Shown here piece after piece: positions 24,401 through 37,580 of a stretch of DNA of 64,000 nucleotides. The position numbers were made by a program, and so were the translations under genes. Below the pieces are notes generated by a model. That model saw only the letters and a list, made by a program, of their open reading frames with translations, had not been told where the DNA came from and made no database searches. This DNA comes from Ptiloglossa arizonensis (lineage: Eukaryota > Arthropoda > Insecta > Hymenoptera > Colletidae): the NCBI RefSeq assembly GCF_051014685.1, contig NW_027478772.1, forward strand, positions 186,001-250,000, written 5' to 3'. Position 1 is the first letter of the stretch. The number at the start of each line of letters is the position of its first letter.

Positions 24401-27400
24401 CGCAAGTCTGATACTCGAAGCCAATAACTAGAATGTCCTAGGGGAAAAATACACAGACCGTTGTAATCGGCGAGTATCTGCTTTCAGATGCAACAGGAAT
24501 TTCTCGAGTTCGTCATTCCGTTCGCGAGATATGGGAGTTTGAAGTTAAGGAATGGTTGAGAAACCATCAAAACTTTCGCAAGTCTGATACTCGAAACCAA
24601 TAACCGGAATGGCCAAGGGGAAAGGTACACACACCATTGTAATCGGGCGAGTTTCTACATTCAGATGCAACAGGAATATCTCGAGTTCGTCAATCCATTC
24701 GCCAAATATGGGAATTTGAAGCTAAGGAATGGTTGAGAAACCGGCAAAATTTCGCAAGTCTGATACTCGAAACCATAACTGGAATGGCCTAGGAAAAAGT
24801 ACGCACACCATTGTAATCGAGCGAGTTTCTGCTTTCAGATGCAACAGGAATTTCTCGAGTTAGTCAATCCGTTCGCGAGTAATGGGGAGTTTAAAGTTAA
24901 GGAATGTTTAGAAACCATCTAAAATTTTCGCAAGTCTGATACTCGAAACCAATAACTACTATTGCTTAGGGCAAAAATACACATACCGTTGTAATCGGGC
25001 GAGTTTCTGCTTTCATATGCAACAGGAATTCTCGAGTTCGTCAATCCGTTCGCGAGATATGGAAGTTTGAGTTTAAGGAATGGTTGAGAAACCATCAAAA
25101 TCATCGCAAGTCTGATACTCGAAACCAATAACTACTATGGCCTAGGGCAAAAATACCCATACCGTTGTGATCGGGCGGGTTTTCCTTTCAGATGCAACAG
25201 GAATTTCTCGAGTTCGACAATCCGTTCGCCAAATATGGGAATTTGAAGCTAAGGAATGGTTGAGAAACCATCAAATTTTCGCAAGTCTGATACTCGAAAC
25301 CAATAACTGGAATGGCCTAGGGGGAAAAGTACAGCACACCATTGTAATACGGGCGAGTTTCTACATTCAGATGCAACAGGAATATCTCGAGTTCGTCAAT
25401 CCGTTCGCCAGATATGGGAATTTGAAGCTAAGGTATGGTTGAGGAAACATCAAAATTTTCGCAAGTCTGATACGCGAAACCAATAACTACTATTGCCTAG
25501 GGCAAAAATACACATACCGTTGTAATCGGGCGAGTTTCGGCTTTCATATGAAACAGGAATTTCTCTAGTCGTCAATCCGTTCGCGAGATATGGAAGTTTG
25601 AAGTAAGGAATGGTTAAAAAACCATCAAAATTTTCGCAAGTCTGATACTCGAAACCAATAACTAGGATGGCCTAGGGGAAATGTACACACACCGTTGTGA
25701 TCGGGCGAGTTTCTGCTTTCAGATGCAACAGGAATTTCTCGAGTTGGTCAATCCGTTCGCCAGATATGGGAATTTGAAGCTAAGGAATGGTTGACAAACC
25801 ATCAAAATTTTCGCAAGTCTTGATACGCGAAACCAATAACTACTATTGCCTAGGGGCAAAAATACACATACCGTTGTAATCGGGCGAGTTTCTGCTTTCA
25901 TATGCAACAGGAATTTCCGAGTTCGTCAATTCTGTTCGCGAGAAATGGGGAGTTTAAAGTTAAGGAATGGTTGCGAAACCATCAAAATTTTTGCAATTCT
26001 GATACTCGAAACCTATAACTGGATTGCACTAGGGAAAAGTACGCACACCATTGCAATCGGGAGAGTCTCTACTTTCAGATGCAACAGGAATTTCTCGAGT
26101 TAGTCATATCCGTTCGCGAGATATGGGAGTTTAAAGTTAAGGAATGGTTTAGAAACCATCAAAATTTTCGCAAGTCTGATACTCGAAACCAATAACTACT
26201 ATTGCCTAGGCAAAAATACACATACCGTTGTAATCGGGCGAGTTTCTGGTTTCATAAAGCAACAGGAATTTCTCGAGTTCGTCAATCCGTTCGCGAGATA
26301 TGGAAGTTTGAAGTTAACGAATGGTTGAGAAACCATCAAAATTTTCGCAAGTCGGATACTCGAAACCAATAACTGGAATGGCCTAGGGGAAAAGTACACA
26401 CACCGTTGTGATCGGCGAGTTTCTGCTTTCAGATGCAACAGGAATTCTCGAGTTCGTCATCCGTTCGCGAGATATGGGAGTTTGTAGTTAAGGAATGGTT
26501 GAGAAACCATCAAAACTTTCGCAAGTCTGATACTCGAACCAATAACAGGAATGGCCTAGGGGAAAAGTATCACACACCCTTGTAATCGGGGCGAGTTTCT
26601 ACATTCAGATGCAACAGGAATATCTCGAGTTCGTCAATCCGTTCGCGAGATATGGAATTTGAAGCTATGGAATGGTTGAGAAACCATCAAAATTTTCGCA
26701 AGTCTGATACTCGAAACCAATAACTGGAATGGCCTAGGGGAAAAGTACGCACACCATTGTAATCGAGCGAGTTTCTGCTTTCAGATGCAACAGGAATTTC
26801 TCGAGTTCGTCAATCCGTTCGCGAGATATGGAATTTGAAGCTAAGGAATGGTTGAGAAACCATCAAAACTTTCGCAAGTCTGATACTCGAAACAATAACC
26901 GGAATGGCCTAGAGGAATGTACGCACACCATTGTAATCGGGCGAGTTTCTACATTCAGATGCAACAGGAATATCCCTCGAGTCGTCAATCCGTTCGCCAG
27001 ATATGGGAATTTGAAGCTAAGGAAATGGTTGAGAACCATCAAAATTTTCGCAAGTCTGATACGCGAACCAATAACTACTATTGCTAGGGCACAAAATACA
27101 CATACCGTGTAATCGGGGCGAGTTTCTGCTTTCATAAGCAACAGGAATTTCTCGAGGTTCGTCTATCCGTTCGCGGGATATGGAAGTTTGAAGTTAAGGA
27201 AAGGTTGAGAAACCATCAAAACATTCGCAAGTCTGATACTCGAAACCAATAACTGCAATGGCATAGGGGAAAAGTACACACACCATTGTAAACGGGCGAG
27301 TTTCTACATTCACATGCAACATGAATATCTCGAGTTCGTCAATCCGTTCGCCAGATATGGGAATTTGAAACTAAGGAATGGTTGAGAAACATCAAATTTT

Positions 27401-27985
27401 CGCAAGTCTTGATACGCGAAACAAATAACTACTATGGCCCAGGGCAAAAATACACATACCGTTGTAATCGGGCGAGTTTCTGCTTTTCATATGCAACCAG
27501 GAATTTCTCGAGTTCGTCCAATCCGTTCGCGAGATATGGAGTTTGAAGTCTAACGAATGGATGAGAAACCATCAAAACTTTCGCAAGTCTGATACTCGAA
27601 ACCAATAACTGGAATGGCCTAGGTGGAAAACGTACACACACCCTTGTAATCGGGCGAGTTTCTACATTCGCAGATGCAACAGGAATATCTCGAGTTCGTC
27701 AATCCGTTCGCGAGATATGGGAATTTGAAGCTAAGGAATGGTTGAGAAACCATCAAAATTTTCGCAAGTCTGATACTCGAAACCATAACTGAAATGGCCC
27801 TAGGGGAAAAGTACGCACACCATTGTAATCGGGCGAGTTTCTACTTTCCAGATGCAACAGGAAATATCAGGAGTTCGTCAATCCGTTCGCGAGAAATGGA
27901 GTTTAAATTTAAGGAATGGTTAGAAACCATTCAAAATTTTTCGCGAGTTCTGATACTCGAAACCAATAACTGGAATGGCCTAGGG
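24400..27985. other. Indel-rich satellite patch, probably unpolished sequence
   Basis: The units here are ordinary satellite classes but differ from all others by very frequent single-base insertions and deletions. Examples are CGGCGAG for CGGGCGAG (24,469), CCTAGGAAAAAG (24,790), GGGGAGTTTAAAG (24,884), ACAGCACACC (25,331), TACGGGCG (25,349), CTCTAGTCGTC, GTCTTGATAC (25,818), GTATCACACACCC (26,567), ATCCCTCGAGTCG (26,972), CACAAAATAC and ATTCGCAGATGC (27,667). Unit length becomes irregular. Clean sequence resumes near 27,990. Order and markers resemble clean stretches nearby: GACAATCCGTTCGCCAAAT at about 25,215 and 29,116, the CTCTAG unit, the GATTGCA unit. It may therefore be a noisy second version of neighbouring DNA. 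I infer assembly or polishing failure rather than decayed satellite, because the errors start and stop sharply. Confidence 0.7.
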
Positions 27986-29887
27986 GGAAAAGTACGCACA
28001 CCATTGTAATCGAGCGAGTTTCTGCTTTCAGATGCAACAGGAATTTCTCGAGTTGGTCAATCCGTTCGCCAGATATGGGAATTTGAAGCTAAGGAATGGT
28101 TGATTAACCGTCAAAATTTTCGCAAGTCTGATACTCGAAACCAATAACCGGAATGGCCTAGGGGAATGTACGCACACCATTGTAATCGGGCGAGTTTCTA
28201 CATTCAGATGCAACATGAATATCTCGAGTTCGTCAATCCGTTCGCCAGATATGGGAATTTGAAACTAAGGAATGGTTGAGAAACCATCAAAATTTTCGCA
28301 AGTCTGATACGCGAAACAAATAACTACTATTGCCCAGGGCAAAAATACACATACCGTTGTAATCGGGCGAGTTTCTGCTTTCACATGCAACAGGAATTTG
28401 TCGAGTTCGTCAATCCGTTCGCGAGATATGGAAGTTTGAAGTTAAGGAATGGTTGAGAAACCATCAAAATTTTCGCAAGTCAGATACTCGAAACCAATAA
28501 CTACTGTGGCCTGCGGGAAAAATACACAGACCGTTGTAATCGGGCGAGTTTCTGCTTTCATATGCAACAGGAATTTCACGAGTTCGTCAATCCGTTCGCG
28601 AGATATGGGAGTTTGAAGTTAAGGAATGGTTGAGAAACCATCAAAACTTTCGCAAGTCTGATACTCGAAACCAGTAACTGCAATGGCATAGGGGAAAAGT
28701 ACACACACCTTTGTAATCGGGCGTGTTTCTACATTCGGATGCCACAGGAATATCTCGAGTTCGTCAATTCGTTCGCCAGATATGGGAATTTGAAGCTAAG
28801 GAATGGTTGAGAAACCATCTAAATTTTCGCAAGTCTGATACTCGAAACCAATAACTACTATTGCCTAGGGCAAAAATACACATACCGTTGTAATCGGGCG
28901 AGTTTCTGCTTTCATATGCAACAGGAATTTCTCGAGTTCGTCAATCCGTTCGCGAGATATGGAAGTTTGAGGTTAAGGAATGGTTGAGAAACCATCAAAA
29001 TCTTCGCAAGTCTGATACTCGAAACCAATAACTACTATGGCCTAGGGCAAAAATACACATACCGTTGTGATCGGGCGGGTTTTCCTTTCAGATGCAACAG
29101 GAATTTCTCGAGTTCGACAATCCGTTCGCCAAATATGGGAATTTGAAGCTAAGGAATGGATGAGAAACCATCAAAATTTTCGCAAGTCTGATACTCGAAA
29201 CCAATAACTGGAATGGCCTAGGGGAAAAGTACGCACACCATTGTAATCGGGCGAGTTTCTACATTCAGATGCAACAGGAATATCTCGAGTTCGTCAATCC
29301 GTTCGCCAGATATGGGAATTTGAAGCTAAGGAATGGTTGAGAAACCATCAAAATTTTCGCAAGTCTGATACGCGAAACCAATAACTACTATTGCCTAGGG
29401 CAAAAATACACATACCGTTGTAATCGGGCGAGTTTCGGCTTTCATATGCAACAGGAATTTCTCTAGTTCGTCAATCCGTTCGCGAGATATGGAAGTTTGA
29501 AGTTAAGGAATGGTTGCGAAACCATCAAAATTTTTGCAATTCTGATACTCGAAACCTATAACTGGATTGCAAAAGGGAAAAGTACGCACACCATTGCAAT
29601 CGGGAGAGTCTCTACTTTCAGATGCAACAGGAATTTCTCGAGTTCGTCAATCCGTTCGCGAGATATGGGAGTTAGAAATTAAGGAATGGTTGAGAGTCAA
29701 TCAAAATTTTCGCAAGTCTGATACTCGAAGCCAATAACTAGAATGTCCTAGGGGAAAAATACACAGACCGTTGTAATCGGGCGAGTATCTGCTTTCAGAT
29801 GCAACAGGAATTTCTCGAGTTCGTCATTCCGTTCGCGAGATATGGGAGATTGAAGTTAAGGAATGGTTGAGAAACCATCAAAACTTT
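27986..29887 (+). repeat. Clean mixed monomers between the indel patch and the 15-mer block
   Basis: This is about 11 regular units. It opens with a GATTAACCGTC unit and a CAACATGAATATC unit like those at 20.6-21.3 kb. It then has one CTGTGGCCTGCGGG unit, a GGTTTTCCTTTCAG unit with GACAATCCG, and a GGCTTTCATATG unit that has lost CTCGAG. It closes with a GATTGCAAAAGGG unit of the GCGA-loop class. It ends where the 2,654-bp tandem duplication begins. There is no gene. Confidence 0.8.
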
Positions 29888-32541
29888 CGCAAGTCTGATA
29901 CTCGAAACCAATAACCGGAATGGCCTAGGGGAAAAGTACACACAACATTGTAATCGGGCGAGTTTCTACATTCAGATGCAACAGGAATATCTCGAGTTCG
30001 TCAATCCATTCGCCAGATATGGGAATTTGAAGCTAAGGAATGGTTGAGAAACCGGCAAAATTTTCGCAAGTCTGATACTCGAAACCAATAACTGGAACGG
30101 CCTAGGGAAAAAGTACGCACACCATTGTAATCGAGCGAGTTTCTGCTTTCAGATGCAACAGGAATTTCTCGAGTTAGTCAATCCGTTCGCGAGAAATGGG
30201 AGTTTAAAGTTAAGGAATGGTTTAGAAACCATCAAAATTTTCGCAAGTCTGATACTCGAAACCAATAACTACTATGGCCTAGGGCAAAAATACACATACC
30301 GCTGTAATCCGGCGAATTTCTACTTTCAGATGCAACAAGAATTTCTCGAGTTCGTCAATCCGTTCGCGAGATATGGGAGTTTGAAGTTAAGGAATGGTTG
30401 AGAAGCCATCAAAAATTTCGCTGGTCTGATACTCGAAACCAATAACTGGAATGGCCTAGGGAAGAAGTACACACACAATTGTAATCGGGCGAGTTTCCAC
30501 TTTCAGATGCAACAGGAATTTCTCGAGTTCGTCAATCCGTCCGCGAGATATGGGAGTTTGAAGTTAAGGAATGTTTGAGATACCATCAAAATTTTCGCAA
30601 GTCTGATACTCGAAACCCATAACTACTATGGCCTAGGGGAAAAGTACACACACCATTGTAATCGGGCGAGTTTCTACTTTCAGATGCAAGAGGAATTTCT
30701 CGTGTTCGTCAATCCGTTCGCGAGATATGGGAGTTTGAGGTTAAGGAATGGTTGAGAAACCATCAAAATTTTCGCAAGTCTAATACTCGAAAAAAATAAC
30801 TACAAAGGCCTAGGGGAAAAATACACATACTGTTGTAATCGCGCGAGTTTCTGCTTTCAGATGAAACAGGAATTTCTCGAGTTCGTCAATCCGTTCGCGA
30901 GATATGGGAGTTTGAAATTAAGGAATGGTTGAGAAACCATCAAAAATTTCGCTGGTCTGATACTCGAAACCAATAACTGGAATGGCCTAGGGGGAAAGTA
31001 CACACACCATTGTAATGGGGCGAATTTCTACTTTCAGATGCAACAAGAATTTCTCGAGTTCGTCAATCCGTTCGCGAGATATGGGAGTTTGAAGTTAAGG
31101 AATGGTTGAGAAGCCATCAAAAATTTCGCTGGTCTGATACTCGAAACCAATAACTGGAATGGCCTAGGGAAGAAGTACACACACAATTGTAATCGGGCCA
31201 GTTTCTACTTTCAGATGCAACAGGAATTTCTCGAGTTCGTCAATCCGTCCGCGAGATATGGGAGTTTGAAGTTAAGGAATGGTTGAGAAACCATCAAAAA
31301 TTTCGCTGGTCTGATACTCGAAACCAATAACTGGAATGGCCTAGGGGAAAAGTACACACACCATTGTAATGGGGCGAGTTTCAACTTTCAGATGCAACAG
31401 GAATTTCTCGAGTTTGTCAATCCGTTCGCGAGATATGGGAGTTTGAAATTAAGGAATGGTTGAGAAACCATCAAAGTTTTCGCAAGTCTGATACTTGAAA
31501 CCAATAACTACTATGGCTAGGGCAAAAATACACATACCGCTGTAATCCGGCGAATTTCTGCTTCCAGATGCAACAAGAATTTCTCGAGTTCGTCAATCCG
31601 TTCGCATAATATGGGAGTTTGAAGTTAAGGAATGGTTGAGAAACCATCAAAATTTTCGCAGGTCTAATACCCGAAACAAATAACTACAAAGGCCTAGGGG
31701 AAAAATACACATACTGTTGTAATCGCGCGAGTTTCTGCTTTCAGATGCAACAGGAATTTCTCGAGTTCGTCAATCCGTTCGCGAGATATGGGAGTTTGAA
31801 ATTAAGGAATGGTTGAGAAACCATCAAAATTTTCGCAAGTCTGATACTCGAAACCAATAACTACTATGGCCTAGGGCAAAAATACACATACCGCTGTAAT
31901 CCGGCGAATTTCTTCTTTCAGATGCAACAAGAATTTCTCGAGTGCGTCAATTCGTTCGCGAGATATGGGAGTTTGAAGTTAAGGAATGGTTGAGAAACCA
32001 TCAAAATTTTCGCATGTCTGATACTCGAAACCAATAACTACTATGCCCTAGGGCAAAAATACACACACCGCTGTAATCGGGCGAGTTTCTGCTTTCAGAT
32101 GCAACAAGAATTTCGCGTGTTCGTCAATTCGTTCGCGAGATATGGGAGTTTGAAGTTAAGGAATGGTTGAGCAACCATCAAAATTTTCGCCAGTCTGATA
32201 CTCGAAACCAATAACTACTATGGCCTAGGGCAAAAATACACATACCGTTGTAATCCGGCGAATTTCTGCTTTCAGATCCAACTAGAATTTCTCGAGTTCG
32301 TCAATTCGTTCGCGAGATATGGGAGTTTGCAGATAAGGAATGGTTGAGAAACCATCAAAATTTTCGCATGTCTGATACTCGAAACCAAAAACTACTATGG
32401 CCTAGGGCAAAAATACACGTACCCTTGCAATCGGGCGAGTTTCTGCTTTCAGATGGAATAGGAATTTCTCGTGGTCGTCAATCCGTTCGCGAGATATGGG
32501 AGTTTGAAGTTAAGTAATGGTTGAGAAACCATCAAAATTTT
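29888..32541 (+). repeat. 15-mer tandem duplication, copy 1 (2,654 bp)
   Basis: This copy is repeated immediately at 32,542-35,195. Markers recur exactly 2,654 bp apart: CACAACATTG at 29,941 and 32,595, and CAAGAGGAAT at 30,687 and 33,341. A rare TACTATGGCTAGGGC (one C missing), TTCGCATAATATGGG and GATCCAACTAG also recur. I found no difference between the copies on reading. The period is 15 units minus 1 bp, explained by the GGCTAGGGC deletion. From about 30.26 kb the units belong to a distinct subfamily: ATCCGGCGAATTTC, AATTTCGCTGGTCTG, GGGAAGAAGTACACAC. Confidence 0.85.
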
Positions 32542-35195
32542 CGCAAGTCTGATACTCGAAACCAATAACCGGAATGGCCTAGGGGAAAAGTACACACAAC
32601 ATTGTAATCGGGCGAGTTTCTACATTCAGATGCAACAGGAATATCTCGAGTTCGTCAATCCATTCGCCAGATATGGGAATTTGAAGCTAAGGAATGGTTG
32701 AGAAACCGGCAAAATTTTCGCAAGTCTGATACTCGAAACCAATAACTGGAACGGCCTAGGGAAAAAGTACGCACACCATTGTAATCGAGCGAGTTTCTGC
32801 TTTCAGATGCAACAGGAATTTCTCGAGTTAGTCAATCCGTTCGCGAGAAATGGGAGTTTAAAGTTAAGGAATGGTTTAGAAACCATCAAAATTTTCGCAA
32901 GTCTGATACTCGAAACCAATAACTACTATGGCCTAGGGCAAAAATACACATACCGCTGTAATCCGGCGAATTTCTACTTTCAGATGCAACAAGAATTTCT
33001 CGAGTTCGTCAATCCGTTCGCGAGATATGGGAGTTTGAAGTTAAGGAATGGTTGAGAAGCCATCAAAAATTTCGCTGGTCTGATACTCGAAACCAATAAC
33101 TGGAATGGCCTAGGGAAGAAGTACACACACAATTGTAATCGGGCGAGTTTCCACTTTCAGATGCAACAGGAATTTCTCGAGTTCGTCAATCCGTCCGCGA
33201 GATATGGGAGTTTGAAGTTAAGGAATGTTTGAGATACCATCAAAATTTTCGCAAGTCTGATACTCGAAACCCATAACTACTATGGCCTAGGGGAAAAGTA
33301 CACACACCATTGTAATCGGGCGAGTTTCTACTTTCAGATGCAAGAGGAATTTCTCGTGTTCGTCAATCCGTTCGCGAGATATGGGAGTTTGAGGTTAAGG
33401 AATGGTTGAGAAACCATCAAAATTTTCGCAAGTCTAATACTCGAAAAAAATAACTACAAAGGCCTAGGGGAAAAATACACATACTGTTGTAATCGCGCGA
33501 GTTTCTGCTTTCAGATGAAACAGGAATTTCTCGAGTTCGTCAATCCGTTCGCGAGATATGGGAGTTTGAAATTAAGGAATGGTTGAGAAACCATCAAAAA
33601 TTTCGCTGGTCTGATACTCGAAACCAATAACTGGAATGGCCTAGGGGGAAAGTACACACACCATTGTAATGGGGCGAATTTCTACTTTCAGATGCAACAA
33701 GAATTTCTCGAGTTCGTCAATCCGTTCGCGAGATATGGGAGTTTGAAGTTAAGGAATGGTTGAGAAGCCATCAAAAATTTCGCTGGTCTGATACTCGAAA
33801 CCAATAACTGGAATGGCCTAGGGAAGAAGTACACACACAATTGTAATCGGGCCAGTTTCTACTTTCAGATGCAACAGGAATTTCTCGAGTTCGTCAATCC
33901 GTCCGCGAGATATGGGAGTTTGAAGTTAAGGAATGGTTGAGAAACCATCAAAAATTTCGCTGGTCTGATACTCGAAACCAATAACTGGAATGGCCTAGGG
34001 GAAAAGTACACACACCATTGTAATGGGGCGAGTTTCAACTTTCAGATGCAACAGGAATTTCTCGAGTTTGTCAATCCGTTCGCGAGATATGGGAGTTTGA
34101 AATTAAGGAATGGTTGAGAAACCATCAAAGTTTTCGCAAGTCTGATACTTGAAACCAATAACTACTATGGCTAGGGCAAAAATACACATACCGCTGTAAT
34201 CCGGCGAATTTCTGCTTCCAGATGCAACAAGAATTTCTCGAGTTCGTCAATCCGTTCGCATAATATGGGAGTTTGAAGTTAAGGAATGGTTGAGAAACCA
34301 TCAAAATTTTCGCAGGTCTAATACCCGAAACAAATAACTACAAAGGCCTAGGGGAAAAATACACATACTGTTGTAATCGCGCGAGTTTCTGCTTTCAGAT
34401 GCAACAGGAATTTCTCGAGTTCGTCAATCCGTTCGCGAGATATGGGAGTTTGAAATTAAGGAATGGTTGAGAAACCATCAAAATTTTCGCAAGTCTGATA
34501 CTCGAAACCAATAACTACTATGGCCTAGGGCAAAAATACACATACCGCTGTAATCCGGCGAATTTCTTCTTTCAGATGCAACAAGAATTTCTCGAGTGCG
34601 TCAATTCGTTCGCGAGATATGGGAGTTTGAAGTTAAGGAATGGTTGAGAAACCATCAAAATTTTCGCATGTCTGATACTCGAAACCAATAACTACTATGC
34701 CCTAGGGCAAAAATACACACACCGCTGTAATCGGGCGAGTTTCTGCTTTCAGATGCAACAAGAATTTCGCGTGTTCGTCAATTCGTTCGCGAGATATGGG
34801 AGTTTGAAGTTAAGGAATGGTTGAGCAACCATCAAAATTTTCGCCAGTCTGATACTCGAAACCAATAACTACTATGGCCTAGGGCAAAAATACACATACC
34901 GTTGTAATCCGGCGAATTTCTGCTTTCAGATCCAACTAGAATTTCTCGAGTTCGTCAATTCGTTCGCGAGATATGGGAGTTTGCAGATAAGGAATGGTTG
35001 AGAAACCATCAAAATTTTCGCATGTCTGATACTCGAAACCAAAAACTACTATGGCCTAGGGCAAAAATACACGTACCCTTGCAATCGGGCGAGTTTCTGC
35101 TTTCAGATGGAATAGGAATTTCTCGTGGTCGTCAATCCGTTCGCGAGATATGGGAGTTTGAAGTTAAGTAATGGTTGAGAAACCATCAAAATTTT
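32542..35195 (+). repeat. 15-mer tandem duplication, copy 2 (2,654 bp)
   Basis: This is the second copy of the preceding block, with no visible base change. After it, AATAACTGGAATGG appears where copy 1 runs into AATAACCGGAATGG, which marks the right junction. Such near-perfect identity over 2.65 kb means either a very recent unequal exchange or a false duplication made by the assembler. The sequence alone cannot separate these. Confidence 0.85.
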
Positions 35196-35846
35196 CGCAA
35201 GTCTGATACTCGAAACCAATAACTGGAATGGCCTAGGGGAAAAGTACACACACCATTGTAATGGGGCGAGTTTCTACTTTCAGAAGCAACAGGAACTTCG
35301 CGAGTTCGTCAATCCGTTCGCGAGATATGGGAGTTTGAAGTTAAGGAATGGTTGAGAAACCATCAAAAATTTCGCTGGTCTGATACTCGAAACCAATAAC
35401 TGGAATGGCCTAGGGGAAAAGTACACACACCATTGTAATGGGGCGAGTTTCTACTTTCAGAAGCAACAGGAACTTCGCGAGTTCGTCAATCCGTTCGCGA
35501 GATATGGGAGTTTGAATTTAAGGAACGGTTGAGAAACCATCAAAATTTTCGCTGGTCTGATACTCGAAACCAATAACTGGAATGGCCTAGGGGAAAAGTA
35601 CACACACCATTGTAATCGGGCGAGTTTCTACTTTCAGATGCAAGAGGAATTTCTCGTGTTCGTCAATCCGTTCGCGAGATATGGGAGTGTGAAGTTAAGG
35701 AATGGTTGAGAAACCATCAAAATTTTCGCAGGTCTAATACCCGAAACAAATAACTACAAAGGCCTAGGGGAAAAATACACATACTGTTGTAATCGCGCGA
35801 GTTTCTGCTTTCAGATGCAATAGGAATTTCTCGTGTTCGTCAATCC

Positions 35847-35863
35847 GTTCGCGTGATACGGGA
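35847..35863 (+). promoter_or_regulatory. Complete CENP-B-box core match
   Basis: GTTCGCGTGATACGGGA fits NTTCGNNNNANNCGGGN at all nine fixed positions. It sits at the same place in the unit as the common 8-of-9 version, with CGGG in place of TGGG. It lies in the 35-42 kb subfamily. Whether any CENP-B-like protein binds it in this organism is unknown. Confidence 0.55.
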
Positions 35864-36055
35864 GTTTGAAATTAAGGAATGGTTGAGAAACCATCAAAAT
35901 TTTCGCAAGTCTGAAACTCGAAACCAATAACTACTATGGCCTAGGGCAAAAATACACATACCGTTGTAATCGGGCGAGTTTCTGCTTTCAGATGCAACAA
36001 GAATTTCTCGAGTTCGTCAATTCGTTCGCGAGATATGGGAGTTTGAAGTTAAGGA

Positions 36056-36071
36056 ATGGTTGAGCAACCAT
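36056..36071. other. Dyad element, GAGC loop variant
   Basis: ATGGTTGAGCAACCAT has an intact stem and loop GAGC. It is typical of the 32-42 kb subfamily. A neighbouring variant at 36,586-36,601 has the same stem with loop GTGC. Confidence 0.5.
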
Positions 36072-37580
36072 AAAAATTTTCGCATGTGTGATACTCGAAA
36101 CCAATAACTACTATGGCCTAGGGCAAAAATACACATACCGTTGTAATCGGGCGAGTTTCTGCTTTCAGATGCAACAAGAATTTCTCGAGTTCGTCAATTC
36201 GTTCGCGAGATATGGGAGTTTGAAGTTAAGGAATGGTTGAGCAACCATAAAAATTTTCGCATGTGTGATACTCGAAACCAATAACTACAATGGCCTAGGG
36301 GAAAAATACACATACCATTGTAATCGGGCGAGTTTCTGCTTTCAGATGCAATAGGAATTTCTCGAGTTCGTCATTCCGTTCGCATAATATGGGAGTTTGA
36401 AGTTAAGGAATGGTTGAGAAACGATCCAAATTTTCGAATGTCTGATATTCGAAACCAATAACTACAATGGCCTAGGAGAAAATACACATACCGTTGTAAT
36501 CGGGCGAGTTTCTGCTTTCAGATGCAATAAGAATTTGTCGAGTTCGTCAATTCGTTCGCGAGATATGGGAGTTCGAAGTTAAGGAATGGTTGTGCAACCA
36601 TCAAAATTTTCGTAAGTCTAATTCCCGAAACCAATAACTACAAAGTCCTAGGGGAAAAATACACATACCCTTGTAATCGGGCGAGTTTCTACTTTCAGAT
36701 GCAACAGGAATTTCTCGAGTTCGTCAATCCGTTCGCGAGATATGGGAGTTTGAAATTAAGGAATGGTTGAGAAACCATCAAAATTTTCGCAAGTCTGATA
36801 CTCGAAACCAATAACTACTATGGCCTAGGGCAAAAATACACACACCGCTGTAATCGGGCGAGTTTCTGCTTTCAGATGCAATAAGAATTTGTCGAGTTCG
36901 TCAATTCGTTCGCGAGATATGGGAGTTTGAAGTTAAGGAATGGTTGTGCAACCATCAAAATTTTCGTAAGTCTAATTCCCGAAACCAATAACTACAAAGT
37001 CCTAGGGGAAAAATACACATACCCTTGTAATCGGGCGAGTTTCTACTTTCAGATGCAACAGGAATTTCTCGAGTTCGTAAATCCGTTCGCGAGATATGGG
37101 AGTTTGAATTTAAGGAACGGGTGAGAAACCATCAAAATTTTCGCAAGTCTGATACTCGAAACCAATAAATACAGAGGCCTAGGGCAAAAATACACATACC
37201 ATTGTAATCGGGCTAGTTTCTGCTTTCAGATGCAACAAGAATTTCTCGTGTCCGTCAATTCGTTCGCGAGATATGGGAGTTTGAAGTTAAGGAATGGTTG
37301 AGCAACCATAAAAATTTTCGCATGTCTGATACTCGAAACCAATAGCTACAAAGGCCTAGGGGAAAAATATACATACCGTTGTAATCGCGCGAGTTTCTGC
37401 TTTCAGATGCAACAGGAATTTCTCGAGTTCGTCAATCCGTTCGCGAGATATGGGAGTTTGAAATTAAGGAATGGTTGAGAAACCATCAAAATTTTCGCAA
37501 GTCTGATACTCGAAACCAATAACTAATATGGCCTAGGGCAAAAATACACACACCGTTGTAATCGGGCGAGTTTCTACTTT

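Larger units (their letters stand above)
35196..37580 (+). repeat. Central subfamily, irregular order
   Basis: This is about 13 units of the central subfamily. Two adjacent units carry AGAAGCAACAGGAAC with TTCGCGAG. One unit has the complete CENP-B core (35,847). Several have the GAGC or GTGC dyad loop and lack CTCGAG (TTGTCGAG, TCTCGTG). A pair of two-unit stretches with CTAATTCCCGAAACC is repeated at about 36,600 and 36,970. There is no gene and no insertion. Confidence 0.8.

Noticed and set aside
24400..27985. Old, decayed satellite layer or degenerate pseudogene
   Set aside because: The differences are mainly single-base length changes rather than substitutions, and they start and stop abruptly. 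That fits sequencing error better than age.
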